A stretch of 64,000 nucleotides of DNA from Xylocopa sonorina (Eukaryota > Arthropoda > Insecta > Hymenoptera > Apidae): contig NC_135194.1 of NCBI RefSeq assembly GCF_050948175.1, positions 6,378,033 to 6,442,032 of the forward strand, given 5' to 3'. A program made the translations under genes and the position numbers. The notes under the pieces were generated by a model that worked only from the letters and a program-made list of their open reading frames with translations, made no database searches and was not told where the DNA came from. The first letter of the stretch is position 1, and every line of letters begins with the position of its first letter. This document shows positions 11,143-24,838 of the stretch, piece by piece.

Positions 11143-12717
11143 ATGGGAGCTGAAGATGCTATCGACGAATCTATGGATGTTGAAATTTTGCCATCAACGA
11201 GTGGTTCTAGTAATATAAAAGAAGAGAAAAATAAGAGACCTGTACATTTACCATGGTACGTAACTAAAAACATTATATTTATGTTACCAAACAAGTTAAA
11301 ATTATTAAGGTTATATATTTATTTCATAACAAATTATATATATTTTTAGAATAAAAAAGAAAATGTAGACAAAATTGCATAAAAATGAAAGTAACTTTTT
11401 GTTTAGGATTGAAAAATATCGACCTCGAGTATTTTCTGATATTGTTGGTAATGAAGACACAGTGGCTAGACTCACCGTTTTTTCTCAACATGGAAACTGT
11501 CCTAATCTTATACTTACTGGCCCACCAGGAGTTGGTAAAACCACAACTATACTGTGTTTAGCACGTGTACTGTTAGGACCAGTTTTCAAGGAGGCAGTAT
11601 TAGAATTGAATGCTTCAAACGATCGAGGATTAGATGTTGTCAGAAACAAAATTAGAATGTTTGCCCAAAAGAAGGTAAAAATCTTTAATATGCTTTGCTG
11701 TTATATTGTGTTTATACTTTAATAACAACTAATTCTATTAAATAAATAAATTAGGTGAATTTGCCAACAGGAAAACATAAAATAATAATCTTAGATGAAG
11801 CTGATAGCATGACCGATGGTGCACAACAGGCATTACGTAAAACAATGGAAATATACAGTAATACAACAAGATTTGCATTAGCTTGTAATGATAGCGAAAG
11901 CATTCTCGAACCAATACAATCACGTTGCGTTCTGTTGAGATACGGAAAACTATTAGATGCACAAGTTTTAGCTAAAGTACTTGAAGTCTGTAAGAAAGAA
12001 AATGTATGACAAATCTCTAAAAAAATTGCACATCCTTATAGACATAAAAATGTATAATATTAAGACTACTGAATTAAATACTACATTTAAATTATGGTTA
12101 AGCAGGTTTCATATACGGACGATGGTCTAGAAGCGATAGTATTTACTGCGCAGGGTGATATGAGACAAGCTTTAAATAATTTGCAATCAACACATAATGG
12201 TTTTGGTCATGTAAATAGTGAAAATGTTTTTAAAGTTTGTGATGAACCACATCCGCTACTCGTTAAAGAAATGCTTGAATTTTGCATCCAGGGTAATATT
12301 TCTAAAGCATATGGGGTAACATATTTTATTATTTTATAAATTCTTATTTTATAGAGTATAAACAGATAAGGTATAAACTATAATACGTGTTTATAGGTAA
12401 TTGAACATTTATGGAAAATGGGATACTGCGCAGATGATTTAATCAGTAATATTTTTAGAGTTTGTAAAAGTCTACCTATAGAGGAACCATTAAAGTTGAA
12501 TTTTATGAAAGTAAGTCAAAATACATGTTAAGTTTATTTCATTTTGAATTAGTTAAATTGCTTTCTGGTATATATCAATATAAGTAAAAGCATGAATGTA
12601 AATGTTTTATTTAAGGAAATTGGTATGACTCACATAGGAATTGTACGTGGAATTAACAGTTTGTTACAACTAAACAGTCTCCTTGCCCAACTTTGTCAGA
12701 GATCTCAACAGTATTAA
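11143..12717 (+). CDS. RFC2: Replication factor C subunit 2 (40-kDa clamp-loader subunit), six exons
   Basis: ATP-binding small subunit of the clamp loader RFC, which opens and loads PCNA at primer ends in the nucleus. The fly orthologue is named RfC4. Exons: 11143-11255, 11407-11674, 11755-12003, 12106-12315, 12397-12510 and 12616-12717; all introns are 80-151 nt, GT-AG, and phases fit exactly (1056 nt, 351 aa; human RFC2 is 354). Residues 76-84 are Walker A (GPPGVGKTT), 137-144 are Walker B (IIILDEAD), and 183-185 are the SRC motif with arginine finger R184. LNASNDRG and FKVCDEPHPLLVKEM are highly conserved family stretches. The short N-terminal tail (1-35) is variable. The start at 11143 is the first ATG and gives the expected length. 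An AATAAA lies 50 nt after the stop. No defects seen. Confidence 0.95.
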
Positions 12718-12766
12718 AGACAAAATTCATAAAGAAAGAAATAATAGAAAAGCTGTAATTTAAAAA

Positions 12767-12772
12767 AATAAA
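12767..12772 (+). promoter_or_regulatory. Polyadenylation signal of RFC2
   Basis: AATAAA 50 nt after the RFC2 stop codon, the first canonical signal downstream. Confidence 0.7.
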
Positions 12773-12814
12773 ACTATTTGTGTATTTTATTATATAATTT
12801 TTTATTTTAAAGCT

Positions 12815-12985
12815 CATTAAGTAACATTGCTTTAAGATGACCTTAATTGAAAAAATGCAATAATGTTCGACAGAAAAATTTGATGTTTATGCAGTGTATA
12901 CACAGCGAAACTAGTTTGGATTTATTCTTGTAAACATAAGAAAAATTCATTTTCCTATAACCATTACAAGGAATAATATAAAAGT
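12815..12985. repeat. Copy 1 of a dispersed repeat (partner 15135-15300)
   Basis: Shares an alignable sequence with 15135-15300, including the blocks TGCTTTAA, AGAAAAATTTGATG and TATACA in the same order and spacing. About one base in four to five differs. The family is unknown; it is probably an old transposon-derived repeat. Confidence 0.6.
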
Positions 12986-13184
12986 TCACATACTTTTTGC
13001 CAAAAATTTATATTAAAATGTAAAATACCGATATTGTACTGATACTTTTTGGTTATATATTTATAATTAAGTGCCTAATGAAGGTGATTGAGGCCGCCAC
13101 TTAAAACAAGCATTAAAGATGGAATGAAAATAGCATTTTAAACAACTTTTTTCTTCACGCGTAACCGCCACTGTTTAGTTTTAA

Positions 13185-13234
13185 TTTTCGAGATATTTGC
13201 AAAAAATGACAGTTACTACTACAGTAAATTCTGC
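13185..13234. repeat. Copy 1 of a 50-bp repeat (partner 14332-14381)
   Basis: Reads TTTTCGAGATATTTGC, then AAAAAA, and ends ATTCTGC. The block at 14332-14381 has the same length with scattered substitutions. This is probably part of an unrecognised dispersed element. Confidence 0.6.
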
Positions 13235-14331
13235 ATAAGTATACATCCGTGAGAACAAAATGTCTTTGTATGATTACCGTCCTATAGACACTAACCTGAT
13301 TTCTAGTGTCAGCGAAAGTATATTGTTTATATAGCACTGGCTACTTATAATATCGATAGTAATTTGTTAATATCTTGGAATCTGCTAAGAATCCAAAAAC
13401 TAAAATTTTGGGTTTGTGTTTTATGTTTTGTGTTTCTCTGTCACTCCCAAAATATTGGTGGATAACAGTCCCATTCAAAAAAGCACTTACTTCTATTATT
13501 TTTTTATCAAATAATAAAATAAAATTTTTCGCTTACTTCCATTCGAAAGTACTCATAATAAATGTTGAAGTTCTCCTTCCAATGATTTAAGTCCAAACTT
13601 TTTTAGATTCTTAGGTCTTCTTTTTTAGATTGATTTAAGTTATCAGATGCCTCTCAACTTCTAACTCTCTCATCAGTGTTTTGTTTCCGTTTCAATTTCT
13701 TTTATTCGATCCTAAATACATACAATTTTTTAATCTAAAAATATCTGGTTTCTTTTTTTTTTATTTTTCCTTATCATACTTTTTCGACAAATATCTCCTT
13801 CATTGAACGTATTTTGAAAACGGTAAATTTCTATTTTGCATGACGATGTGCAGTAGGAAATTGGACTTATGCATAATTCGGAATTAGCTAATAAATAAAT
13901 TAAGAAATTATGTCCATAACTGCGGAAACTGTTATCAAATAAAACTTATTAAGACCACGAGCATTTTCGAAAAAATGTTCACTTACTCACGAAAAGATTA
14001 ATTATATTCGTCGTATTCTTTCTAGACAGATTGAATTTTGTAACATTTAAAACAAAATTATCCTTATTATTTAATTAAATAATTTAATTGACTATACTTA
14101 TCATCAGACAATGCTTAATTGGATGATTGTTAAAATGATTTCAAGAAACTTGTGTAAAAATATTTCATTTGACTTTTGTTAACAATTTGTTGTTCATTCG
14201 ATTATTTTAAAGACCATCAATTTAATACTACTCCATTCCTGCTTTGGACTCCACTTTAGTATTTGAGGCAATGAGTACCGGAGAGAGAAAGACTATGATA
14301 CATTGTGATCCAGATTATAGCAAACGCATAG
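13235..14331. other. AT-rich intergenic stretch, nothing recognised
   Basis: Only short open frames with no family features; no RNA gene or repeat structure seen. Confidence 0.4.
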
Positions 14332-14381
14332 TTTTCGAAATGTTTGCAAAAAACGACTGTTACCACCACAGCGCATTCTGC
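14332..14381. repeat. Copy 2 of the 50-bp repeat (partner 13185-13234)
   Basis: Aligns without gaps to 13185-13234, starting TTTTCGAAATG and ending CGCATTCTGC. Confidence 0.6.
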
Positions 14382-15134
14382 TTCAAATAACTCCAATTTC
14401 CATACATAATTAATGATTCTATTTGCTTCGCTTTTATTTGTTAAGTGATTGACGTACCACTGTGGTTGTGATTTCCGTCTGATGTATGCATAAATCAAAT
14501 AAATATAATAATAAGTCAATAAAAAATAATAATAAGTCTGTGTTTAAAAGCAAGTATCGAATCTGCCAAACAGAAAGCGGCCAGATTGACCTAAACAGTG
14601 TTAAAGGAACAAATATGTGTATCTTCCATAAAATAATATCAAATACACTTTTCGCCGGATGAGACATTCTACAGATAGTGTTAATAAAATTAATTGAATA
14701 TTTCATATTAGAAAAAGTCTAATATTTTATTATAAAATTATTGAATGTTAAAATGAACCTGAAATTCGTTAAGATTAAACACCATGATATGTTAATAAAA
14801 TAATGAAGAAAATTGTAATATTGACGCAAGAGATGAAAGTCGGATGATAGCGTAGTTAGTTTATACAGTATTTTTTTTCTGTTTACGTGTTTTAGCTTAT
14901 GCTTATATTTTTTTATTTAAGATTACAATTTCAGGTATCAGAAATCGATCGCAAATAATAATTTTTTAGTTTATTTAGTCTATAATACACGGTATTTTCA
15001 ATAATTGATCAAATATCTCCTAATGCCTTAGATGTTTTGTGCAGTAACGAACTATTAAGATGTCCATAAAATATTCCCATATCAACTATGAGAATAAAAA
15101 TATTAATATCGGGATATATATCGAGTAGAATGTG

Positions 15135-15300
15135 TAAAATAATACTGCTTTAACATGACTGTAATTGAAGAAACGTAAAAATGTTTGGGAGAAAAATTTG
15201 ATGCTTAATCAATATATACATAAAAAGTTAGTTTCTTTTTATTCATGTAAGTATAACAAGAATTCATGTTCCTGCAATCGTTATGGAAACAAGGAGTTGA
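15135..15300. repeat. Copy 2 of a dispersed repeat (partner 12815-12985)
   Basis: Aligns collinearly with 12815-12985. A short open frame from 15165 runs through this copy, but its partner is not open, so it is not evidence for a gene. Confidence 0.6.
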
Positions 15301-16284
15301 ACGGTCCTTGTGGTGGTTTATCTGAAGCGACGATTAACTCAGATTTCAAATTACAGTTACTAATATTGTTATTTATCACTATTATAGGCAATTAAATGAG
15401 TACTCAAGATTCTTAGAACTAAAATAAATAACGTATTTAATATAATAATATAGTACATACATCTGAATTAACAAATTATTATATTTAAATAATGGATAAA
15501 TAATAATAGAAATGAAGGAATAATCGATTAATGACAGATAAATCGTGGCTTATTTTTCGAAATTACCTTGTCAAGATTACGCGATTGAAACGGCGCTATA
15601 GATAACAAAATGGGTCACAAATGTTTAGTGGCACTTGGTAATTTAGCTGCTTTTGTGTCTGCGTTTTCTATATACTGTAGAAGTAGTATATATGCGTATT
15701 ATCCGTCCTTCATCCCCTCTGTTCCTTTTCTTATGTAATTGTACAAATTCTCTAGTTAAATGATAAAATACAAACTTGGAATGCATGCGGTTCATCCATT
15801 ACACAAACAGTATATGCATATCCATAGGAAAATTATTTTATTCATTTTGTAGGTATAAATTTTTTAATTTTAAGAAATACGCAAACAAATATGGTGCCAA
15901 TCACAAAAGAGGAGATAAAAGTTAATTTATCGTCTACCAATCACAAAATATCGCATTCAATAAATAGAATGCGCAAACATTTGTTTTCGAGAAATTTCGT
16001 TCTATCTATATCACAAGGTTAAATAATAAGACTAAATAATTCAGGGATAATGTTTATAACCTCAGAATTACGACCTTGGTTGCATTTTTGTTAAGTGGAA
16101 TTTAGGACTACAATACATATCAGAAAACGGGTATGTAAAAGTTACTTTTGCATACCCATCGTGGAGCATTTACATTTCTGTCAAATACATGCCAGCATAA
16201 TTTTCTTACGTAAGTTAAGAATTGATTGCTAAAATGAACAGTTTTGATATAACAATGCATGACTATTTCGCATTGTGGTAGGTA

Positions 16285-16446
16285 CAGACAGTCTCTTGGA
16301 TTCTGGCGCCGCCTGTAACACTAATACAAACATAGACGACCGATGAAAAATGATGCCACTAGATAGAGCTACTTCCTTTTGGACGGTCGCTAGCCTGTCT
16401 TGTGTTAAGTAACGTCGTATGAGGCGCCAGAATCCAAGATTGTCTG
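16285..16446. mobile_element. Small Tc1/mariner-type MITE with TA target duplication
   Basis: A 162-bp non-coding element. The left end CAGACAGTCTCTTGGATTC continues to GGCGCC (about 26 bp). The right end is its complement with two bases missing and one change. Both ends are flanked by TA (16283-16284 and 16447-16448), the target duplication of Tc1/mariner transposons. There is no coding capacity. The GC-rich terminal repeats stand out from the AT-rich flanks. No parent transposase is identifiable in the window. Confidence 0.75.
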
Positions 16447-17157
16447 TATAAAAAAATTGTTTGCGAAAGACTATGGAATGAGTAATTAAAACGTACAAAT
16501 TATTCTTTTAGAAATAATTGTTTCTAAATAAATGATTACGTGATAATGATTATCAATTTGAATATTTAATAAATTTTGCATTTCACTTCTTTCTCAGTTA
16601 TAAGGGAAAAAATGAACGCATAGTTTCAGTCTACTTTTTCGCTCACATCAAGAATTAATTTACTTGCTCTGAATGTACAGACATTTTAGTTGTAAAGGAT
16701 AATACCATATATGTAAGTACTATTTAGTTCTACGATTTATATTATATATTTAAAATATTATATTTTATTATTCGAGAAGGAAAATAGGAAATCCTAGTAC
16801 ATTTTATATTTTTCGTTATATTTACGTTATGTTTACAAAAAATTAATGACCATAGTCCGAAGAAAGTGTTACGATTAGTTGGCAAATAGTGTTAGTTTGT
16901 TTTACTTGTAGGATACATTTAAATATTTATACTTAAACCTAATTAGTCCAATTTATGATAATTCTTTGTTCACTGCGTATTATACGGATATTTTTAAAAA
17001 TATGTTTCTATAAATTTAAATATCTAAATGATTCAAATTGTTTATGAATAAATTCTGGCATTGAAACAGAGCTACTTTCGAAATAGACTTGAACTGGAAA
17101 TAATTATTAAAAATAAAACGGATATTTAAGGAAGCTGGACAGTGTACTACTATTTGC

Positions 17158-17350
17158 TTCCGAGCAGGGTGGATGGTTTTTTATTTATAAAAAATATTTC
17201 GAAATAGTGGTTCACGGAGCATTGGCTGCGAGGTATGGAAACAAGTGGGTTGGCACTGGTTGGCGCGCATTCCCTTTCAACGACACGTAATGCAACACCA
17301 GTGTTCCTCTTGTATCGCAGCCAAATTGTGTTCCGTTTAGTGCTCGGAGA
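17158..17350. repeat. Long imperfect inverted repeat, possible foldback or MITE
   Basis: Nested inverted matches: TCCGAGCA (near 17160) with TGCTCGGA (near 17340), CGGA with TCCG, and TTGGCTGCGA (17222-17231) with TCGCAGCCAA (17315-17324), followed inward by CACTGG with CCAGTG. The block is GC-richer than its surroundings. No clear target duplication was found. It could be a decayed MITE or a structured RNA. Confidence 0.5.
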
Positions 17351-20300
17351 AGTTCGATTATGAATATACATTCCTATGATGCTTCATTTCTGGATGACCT
17401 TGCATAAAACTATAAATTTTGTTGTATTTCAATACTCATTCACTGCTTCGTAATTTTGTCAAACATATATTAGTTTCTTGGAGATTGTATTGTTCGTGTG
17501 AATGTTCGTGATTGTGGTAACAAGTTATATAATAAATATTTACTCGTACTTTCGTTAAATATTCAATAGAAATTAATTTTTTCATTTAATTTGGAAATGC
17601 AACGATTAATTGTATTTACTATATCTAAGTATTGTGCTACATAGGAAAGAATATATGTAATATTAAATAGAAAATATAATATATAGCGCGAGTGTAGAGA
17701 TTTGTAATTGAATTGTAAGGATGATATTGTTGATGAAACTTGCACAGTTTAGTTCTTCAAATAAGTTTCTGTTTGTAAAAGTACTAGTTTTAAGGGCATA
17801 TTCTTCCTTTCAATGTTACGTAAGAAGACTTTTTATTTGACAAGAAATATTAATTTCATATTTAAGAAAAACTATAGAATTATCATTTGTGAGGTTAATA
17901 ATCGTAAAGAAATCTAGTAATACATTGATTTACCAATTTTTAGACCTCAATCTCATATAAAATAATTATATGTAACAGAAAATCTCAGAAAGTTATGCAT
18001 TTCTTTTTACAACTAAAAATATGGAAAATAATAATTATTACTTTCAGTTTTTGCAAAGTAAATTTTGATTTGGCTAAAAAGAATTTCGGAAATATATAAA
18101 TATAAATAAATAAATATATATATATTTAAATTTAATGTGCAAAATTTAACGAAAACTTCAACATGGGTGATACAAATATATAACCAACCTGCATAACTTT
18201 AGTACGCGTCTATATATATCCATATGACATTTTGTTTTTAAAATCATTAAAGATTTTTTACACAAAAATAAGGATCCGTCCTTCATTATTGATTTGTATC
18301 TGTTATATTATCATATAGTTATTACAAAACACGTATAATATTTGAATTGAGTATTCTAAGTAAAAAAATTTAATTTATTAATTTACTCTAATAAAAGTGA
18401 TTGCACAGGAATCGATCATATTTAAAAATTCTTTTCATTCTGAAATGGTACTATCGTTTTCGATCGTTAACTCAAAGTGATACGTATGCGAAAGCACTTT
18501 GTTATGTAAAATAGTAGTGAAAAAAGAAGACTAAAACATGTAAAGTAGAATATTAAAAAAATTGGTAACTGTTAATCAATCTGTTAAATATTTGATAGAT
18601 TTTGAACGCGATAAGAAAAAAGAAATTTGATGACAAATGTAGAAGAGTATGAATTATCGTAATATAAGGAAATAAGATAAGAAATACACGGAAATGTAGA
18701 TGTATTTCATTATTACGTTGTTATGCGTAATTTTGCGAACGAGCCAAATTCGAGTTCAGTAAGATGACTCAAACCTCAAGGCTCCGTTCAGACTTCGTTT
18801 CACTTCGTTCGGTCGACGTTGGCCCGGTTTATCTCCGGCCAATCCCGAAATAATCTTAGATTCGGTCTATCCCACTCTTACTTTGATGTTTGCCTCCTAA
18901 AATCTCCCCACCACTTTTTCGTCTTCTTTAGCGTCGTTTGTCTGTATCTGTGCGACCGAATTTAACGTAATAATAGGCACATCCTGGAATTTCGATGGAA
19001 TGAATCATATGGACTCTCTCTTAATACATCTCTAATTCATTTTTAGAGACGAAATAACAAGAGGTGGAAGGTGGGCGAAGGAAACGAGAAGAATCAAGAA
19101 AACACGGAGAAGATGGAAGGTAACAAAGGGGATGCGTGGAGAAGACTCGAAGGCAACGGAAGAAAGCGATCAAGAGGTGATTCGATTTATGGCTCGAAAG
19201 CAATCTGGTTTAGATGAAACCTTAGAAGACTAAAGGCACCATATAGAGATAAATAGTGAGGAAAAAAATAAAAGAAAAGGAAAGATCGGAAAATGCAGAA
19301 AAGTACGGAGATGTAACTGATTGAAAGCCTGATTGTCAACTGCAGACGCAATAGAATAAAAAGTTTGAAAAGTGAAAATTAAAACTAATAAATAAATACT
19401 GCAATCTACCTATCAGTAGAGTCATACTTCCAATCTATTTATGGCTAAGTTTTAAGTTTAACTGTTTTAAGTTTTACTGTTTTAAGTTTAACAGTTTATT
19501 AAGCATATCTAAAGTAAAGTGTTGTGCAAAACTGTCGTATTTTGATCTTAGATAGGCATTTAAAATATTATCTAGTCAGTAGATGATATAGTGATTTTCC
19601 TGGTCCGAAGTAGTGAAGTTACGTGCATTGCAAGGTGCGAATCTGACAATGTTCATCTCATCATATCGTAATCGCAATTGGTGCATTCCAAAAGACATTA
19701 TAAGATCCAACAGTGGGAAGTTATTAATTTTGCTAATAAAATCGATATGTTTTATCTTTTGAAACAATTTTTAAACCAATAAAATGGTTGTAACGACTAA
19801 TTCGTTTGTTACTTCCTACAGTGCACTTTGGTGTGCTACATGCAAACAGAAAACAATTATGACAACTATGATATATTTTTCAAAATATATCAAAAAAGAC
19901 TGAAAGAAGGGTATAAATAAACTGGGAGGTGGCTACTGACATTAAGCTTAAGAATTATATATTGTACAGGTATAAGGAAAGGATTAAAGAAAATAGGTCA
20001 CGTTATATTAAATGTTATCGATAATATCAAGTGGAAATAGGGGGTGCTGCAATTCCTCAGTGCCTATACGCGAGCTGCCACTGAATATTAATAAAATATA
20101 AATAAAAAGTACTCATTAAATTAATTAATTGTATTAAAATTCAAGATTATTATATTTCTGTATTTAGTGTTGCAACTCATTTTGCAATTATAGTAACGGT
20201 ATGAGTAATAATTGTTCATATATTACATGAAATCATTCAAAAGATACTCGTGAATTTTATAATAAATAACATACTTGGAAATGTTCCAGTAAAAGCTTAA

Positions 20301-22383
20301 GTTTTTGTATGAATTAGGTCTTTGCATCCAATTTTCAATAACTGTTTTATTTTAATAATTTAAATATTTTACTATCTCTTTTTAAACCTTTTCTTTTTCA
20401 GAATTAATATTCTTAGGTATAAATAAATTTATATTTATATTATTACTTTTTTTATTCAAAATTGAGAATAACGAATGAAAAAAACATAAAAAATGTTAAC
20501 ACTATTTATAGTCATAATGTAATTAGAAGAAATGTACAAAAAAGTTGCAAAAAATGTAATCAACTTTGGTCAATTAGAAAAGACTATTATCGCAGTCTAC
20601 CACGAATCGTAGTATACAAGTTGAATGAATCAGTCATAATTTTCATTAAAAGGTACGAAATTTTTAATAGTTTTTGAAATATCTGGTTCAATATATTTAC
20701 TATTTTTAACTTTAGACTTACTTTTTATTTTTTCAACACAAAAGTCAGTAAATCAAAAACAAAAACAAAAACTGTTTAAATATTTTCAGTTCTTCCATGA
20801 ATCTCTAAAATTTGATTAAAACTGATAATTAACATCTGACGGTGGTTATTTGGAATTAATTTAACAATAATGTATTTTTGAAATTATTACCATATAACTC
20901 TAAGTGTTTATGTGTATAAGTGTTGATCTATACGTTTTAAATTCAGCCTCTCAAAGGGTTAAAATTAACTTCAAAAGAAAATCTGAAGCATGCAAAACGA
21001 TGAATTATTTTATTAACTAGATATTCGAAATTATTATTGCAATAACTTGTAGATAATTTAAGGAATAAAGTTTTTTTCCTAATTAGTTGACTCTGGATAT
21101 ACAGATACACATAACAAGCTCGTCCACACTGATGTTCACGTGCGCTTTAGTAAGTTGAAAGCCAAGTACCGCAAATTATATATAATTGAAGTTGTGCTAT
21201 CGTATACGTTGCCATTTATATACGATACGAACAATTAATTCGATTGAAGACTGATCGAAACGATCAGAATCTGTGACTGATACCCTTCAAATTTTTATCC
21301 TGTGATGCGATTATGTTTAACTACACTGCAACTCTAACGATTTCTAGGTTAAGTGGTTGTATAACCGTGCCACTTGGATCAGGTTGGAATGATTTCCTTT
21401 ATGATTTCAGCTCCGTATCAAAAGTCTTAATTGAAATACGATACAAAAGCTCGTTAATATTTTTAGCAAATGAATCTGATTACATAAATTAAATGAATTT
21501 GACAATATTTTATGCTATTAAAATGTTTTTCTGTCAATGCAACGTCACTTTTTTTGAAGAGCTTGTGATATTTAATAATGAAATTGTACTATGGAAGCTA
21601 AAAGGCAGTCTCATTGAAAGGCATGCGATACTATATCGCAATATATTTAATAAATTTTCTATAGTAATATAACATAAAAAAATTCTAAAAGTATATAATT
21701 TTTCACAATATACGAAATATTTCAAGTATCCAAAGAGTCGAAGTAAAAGTGAATTCAGTAAATATATCGTTAAATGTATCAAGTGGTTATATAATATTGA
21801 GTTTTATTCTAAGAATGAAATGAGGAAAATTTTATTCCTAGAATATTATATCCATTTTATCTACACGTGCCACAGAGTAAAATATTAGTTCAGAAATGAC
21901 GTTTGCATTGACGCATATGGTACTATTTTCTATTTAGGTTAGGTCTTTTAAACGCAGTTCTTCCGATGACTGCAATGTTTACGACTATACTATTTCATTA
22001 CATCGTAATGCGAACAGTGTACCTGCTGACAACGTTATTAAAATAGTTCTTTTTAAATATTCAAGCGTCGTAGCATCTTTCATTTAGAAAGGTGAATGTT
22101 GTCTTGTCAGTGAAAAATTGTCAAAGCATCTTATTTTCTGGTTGAAATTTTGTGATTATACATAATAGAGTACGTAATTATACGTGTGTTCATACAGGAA
22201 TAAAAGTTCATACTGTTTATTATAAGAAAGCAACATCTATGCAATTTGTTATGCGGTAGAAGTTTACCACGAACAAATTATCCGAATTTCTTCAGTACTC
22301 GGTGTTGTAAGATGAATGACATTTCATTTAGACGTTGTACCCGATTGAATCAATTAATCACGTGAAAAAATCTGCAGATATCA
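17351..22383. other. AT-rich intergenic stretch with one GC-richer patch
   Basis: No gene recognised. A GC-richer patch at about 18770-19200 has short non-overlapping open frames on both strands but no recognisable protein. It may be regulatory DNA or an untranslated exon. A 15-bp tandem repeat lies at 19450-19494. Confidence 0.4.
19450..19494. repeat. Tandem repeat, three 15-bp units
   Basis: Three consecutive units of the form TTTTAAGTTTAACTG, the second and third with one or two substitutions. Confidence 0.8.
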
Positions 22384-22467
22384 TACGTGATTGTAAAAAA
22401 AGACACGTATACACTACAATTAATATACGTGATTGTAAAAAAAGACACATATACACTACCGTTGATG
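22384..22467. repeat. Tandem duplication, two 42-bp units
   Basis: Two adjacent copies beginning TACGTGATTGTAAAAAAAG; the first 33 bases match except one, and the second copy diverges at its end. Confidence 0.8.
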
Positions 22468-24732
22468 TCCGCACACAAGAAAATTTGCAAATATACAGAA
22501 CGTATTAATCAATAAAAAATGCACACACTTCTTGATCCTTAAACATTTCTGTTCAGATCGTTTAAAGTGCACTAAAATGTTCACGTATTAATCAAAGAAT
22601 GCCATATGAAACCAATAATGGGAAACGAAATTGTTTAGAAATTCGTAAAATGTTTCAATTATTTATTTAGTATTGGAATGTTTAGTTATTTGTAGAACAC
22701 GTGCTAAAACGATTCCTCGATAATGTTACATGCACGGATATTCTTGGAACACTGACTGCACGTTTCCTAAGCCCACCATGCAGATAGAATTTGAAAGGAG
22801 GAGCGAAATTCTATATATTTATTCTTAATAATTCTTAAATTTTTATACGTACTCATATTGGATTTACATTAGGGGCAAACAGTGTTTTAACAGCCGCGCA
22901 ATAAACATCGGTATGACATTCGCCCGCGTCAGAATCTTAATTTACCAAGCATGTTACGCAACCATTCTATTTCCATACATTCTGAATTTCGCTACCATCT
23001 ACATACTTAGTATTTTCTAATTGATTTAAAACAATGACACTGCAATAATTACGTGTCACAGATACACAAATTAACATTATAGATCTATTTTTCAATAAGA
23101 AATATAATGGTATAGTGTGTGATAACAAATTTTATAACATCCGTTAAATATACAACTATATATATAAAAGCTTTACTGATTTTAAACATATTTCTTTATA
23201 TATAGAAGATTCAATTTATTCCATTGTTGTGGAGGAATAACGTTCATACCAAAAAATGTTACTCTGTATGTTCCACTTCTTTCTTAATATGTAATAATTG
23301 CTGATCAGTTGTGTCACTTGTTTTATATTCATTTACCAGTTAAGTGCTTTTGTCGAATATTCAAACTTGATCTTTTGGACGACTAACTCTCTATCAAAAC
23401 AAAAATTTTATTCTTTTTTTTTAACTCAACGTTTTAGATCAATCCTTATCGAGTTGAAATATCTTCGAAGGGATTGAAGTTAAAAAAAAATATTCTCACA
23501 AAAGTTGTTTGCTATAGATAGATATACAAAGGATATAAACAATTTCTCTGTAGAGATAACAACGCGGGCGATTTCGACGTCTAATGTTTTCTTAATCGAA
23601 TACTATATGTATTTTTGTATAATAATACAATAGCGTTAGTTAAACGTTAAGTATTAGGACATCTTATATATGTATATATGTATATCATATGTATATATGT
23701 AAATATAAAAAGTTCTATACTATAATATTATTGTCTCAGACCAACTTGCCTAATCTCGACGTGTGTTACGACAGGTAATTAATACATTTCGTTAAGATCA
23801 ATTGTTACGAAGAACAGTACGGTTCAGTTTCCTCTGTAACAAGTGGGACGTTTAAATAATTGTCTTAACATATTTCAATGACTTTTCATGAAAAACAACA
23901 TGCTGAAATAAAGTATATTTTAATAGTTAATAAAAATAAGTATGATTAACTAAATTGCTATGCACATATCATCATTTAAATAGCATTAAATAACTTGAAA
24001 TAATTCAAAAAGACGTATTTATACGTATGTATTCTTTGTTATATTTTTCTAATTGGATAAAACGTGAACCACCATTTTAAATAAATACTATCTCATTTAT
24101 AAAAGTTATTCATCGAATGTATTTCAGTAATTATTGTAAAAATGCTTCAGAAACAAATTGGATTTATGTCAATAGATATTCATTTCAAAAAATATTATTT
24201 TGGTAATATTGGCTTTCTATACAACGATCATACTATAAGAAATTATGCTTCTTTTACAAGTGAACAGACGGCGGGCTATTCATTTGAACGATGACTTACA
24301 CATTGTGCTACTAACAGGAAGTTACTACAACGGATGGTTAGAATGAGGTTATGTACGTTCGATAATAACTGTACTTACAAAATAATAGTACAATTTAATA
24401 GTAATAATATTGAAGTTTTGCATGATATTGTATTTTGACGAGTATGCCACTACGAAATTGGGTATTTGAATAATTTCTGTAGCAAGTGACAATGTGATGC
24501 TATTTTATACTTTGCATGCAAAATGATATGGTTACATTATTACGATTAATTGTGTCTGTGTACCTTATTTGTTGCGATTGGTTGAAGTGTGCAATTTATG
24601 TTTAGCGAAAAAATCATATAGCACACGAGAAAAATTTGAGTAAAGTCATAAAGAAACGATTGTCGAATTGATGCGTAACATCTACAAACTAACAACTATC
24701 TGGAGAAATAGATATCTGCTGAACTATTTGAA
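22468..24732. other. AT-rich intergenic stretch, nothing recognised
   Basis: Contains a TATATG-rich low-complexity run at about 23664-23704. No coding, RNA or mobile-element signal could be supported. Confidence 0.4.
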
Positions 24733-24838
24733 TATTTTCGGTTGAAGCGACATCCGTTGGCTTCGGGTGTCGTTATGGTTTCAGTACCGCACAGGTAAAT
24801 TTCGGGCATAAAGCCCTTACCACTAGGGCAACAACAGA
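24733..24838 (-). repeat. Possible tRNA-derived SINE fragment
   Basis: On the minus strand, GTTGCCCTAGTGGTAAGGGC (from 24832 down) resembles a tRNA 5' half with an internal A box. A weak B-box-like GGTACTGAAACC follows about 35 nt later. No full cloverleaf folds, so this is not a tRNA gene. The SINE call is tentative. Confidence 0.25.

Noticed and set aside
15165..15395. 76-codon open frame
   Set aside because: Lies in a diverged dispersed repeat whose partner copy is not open.
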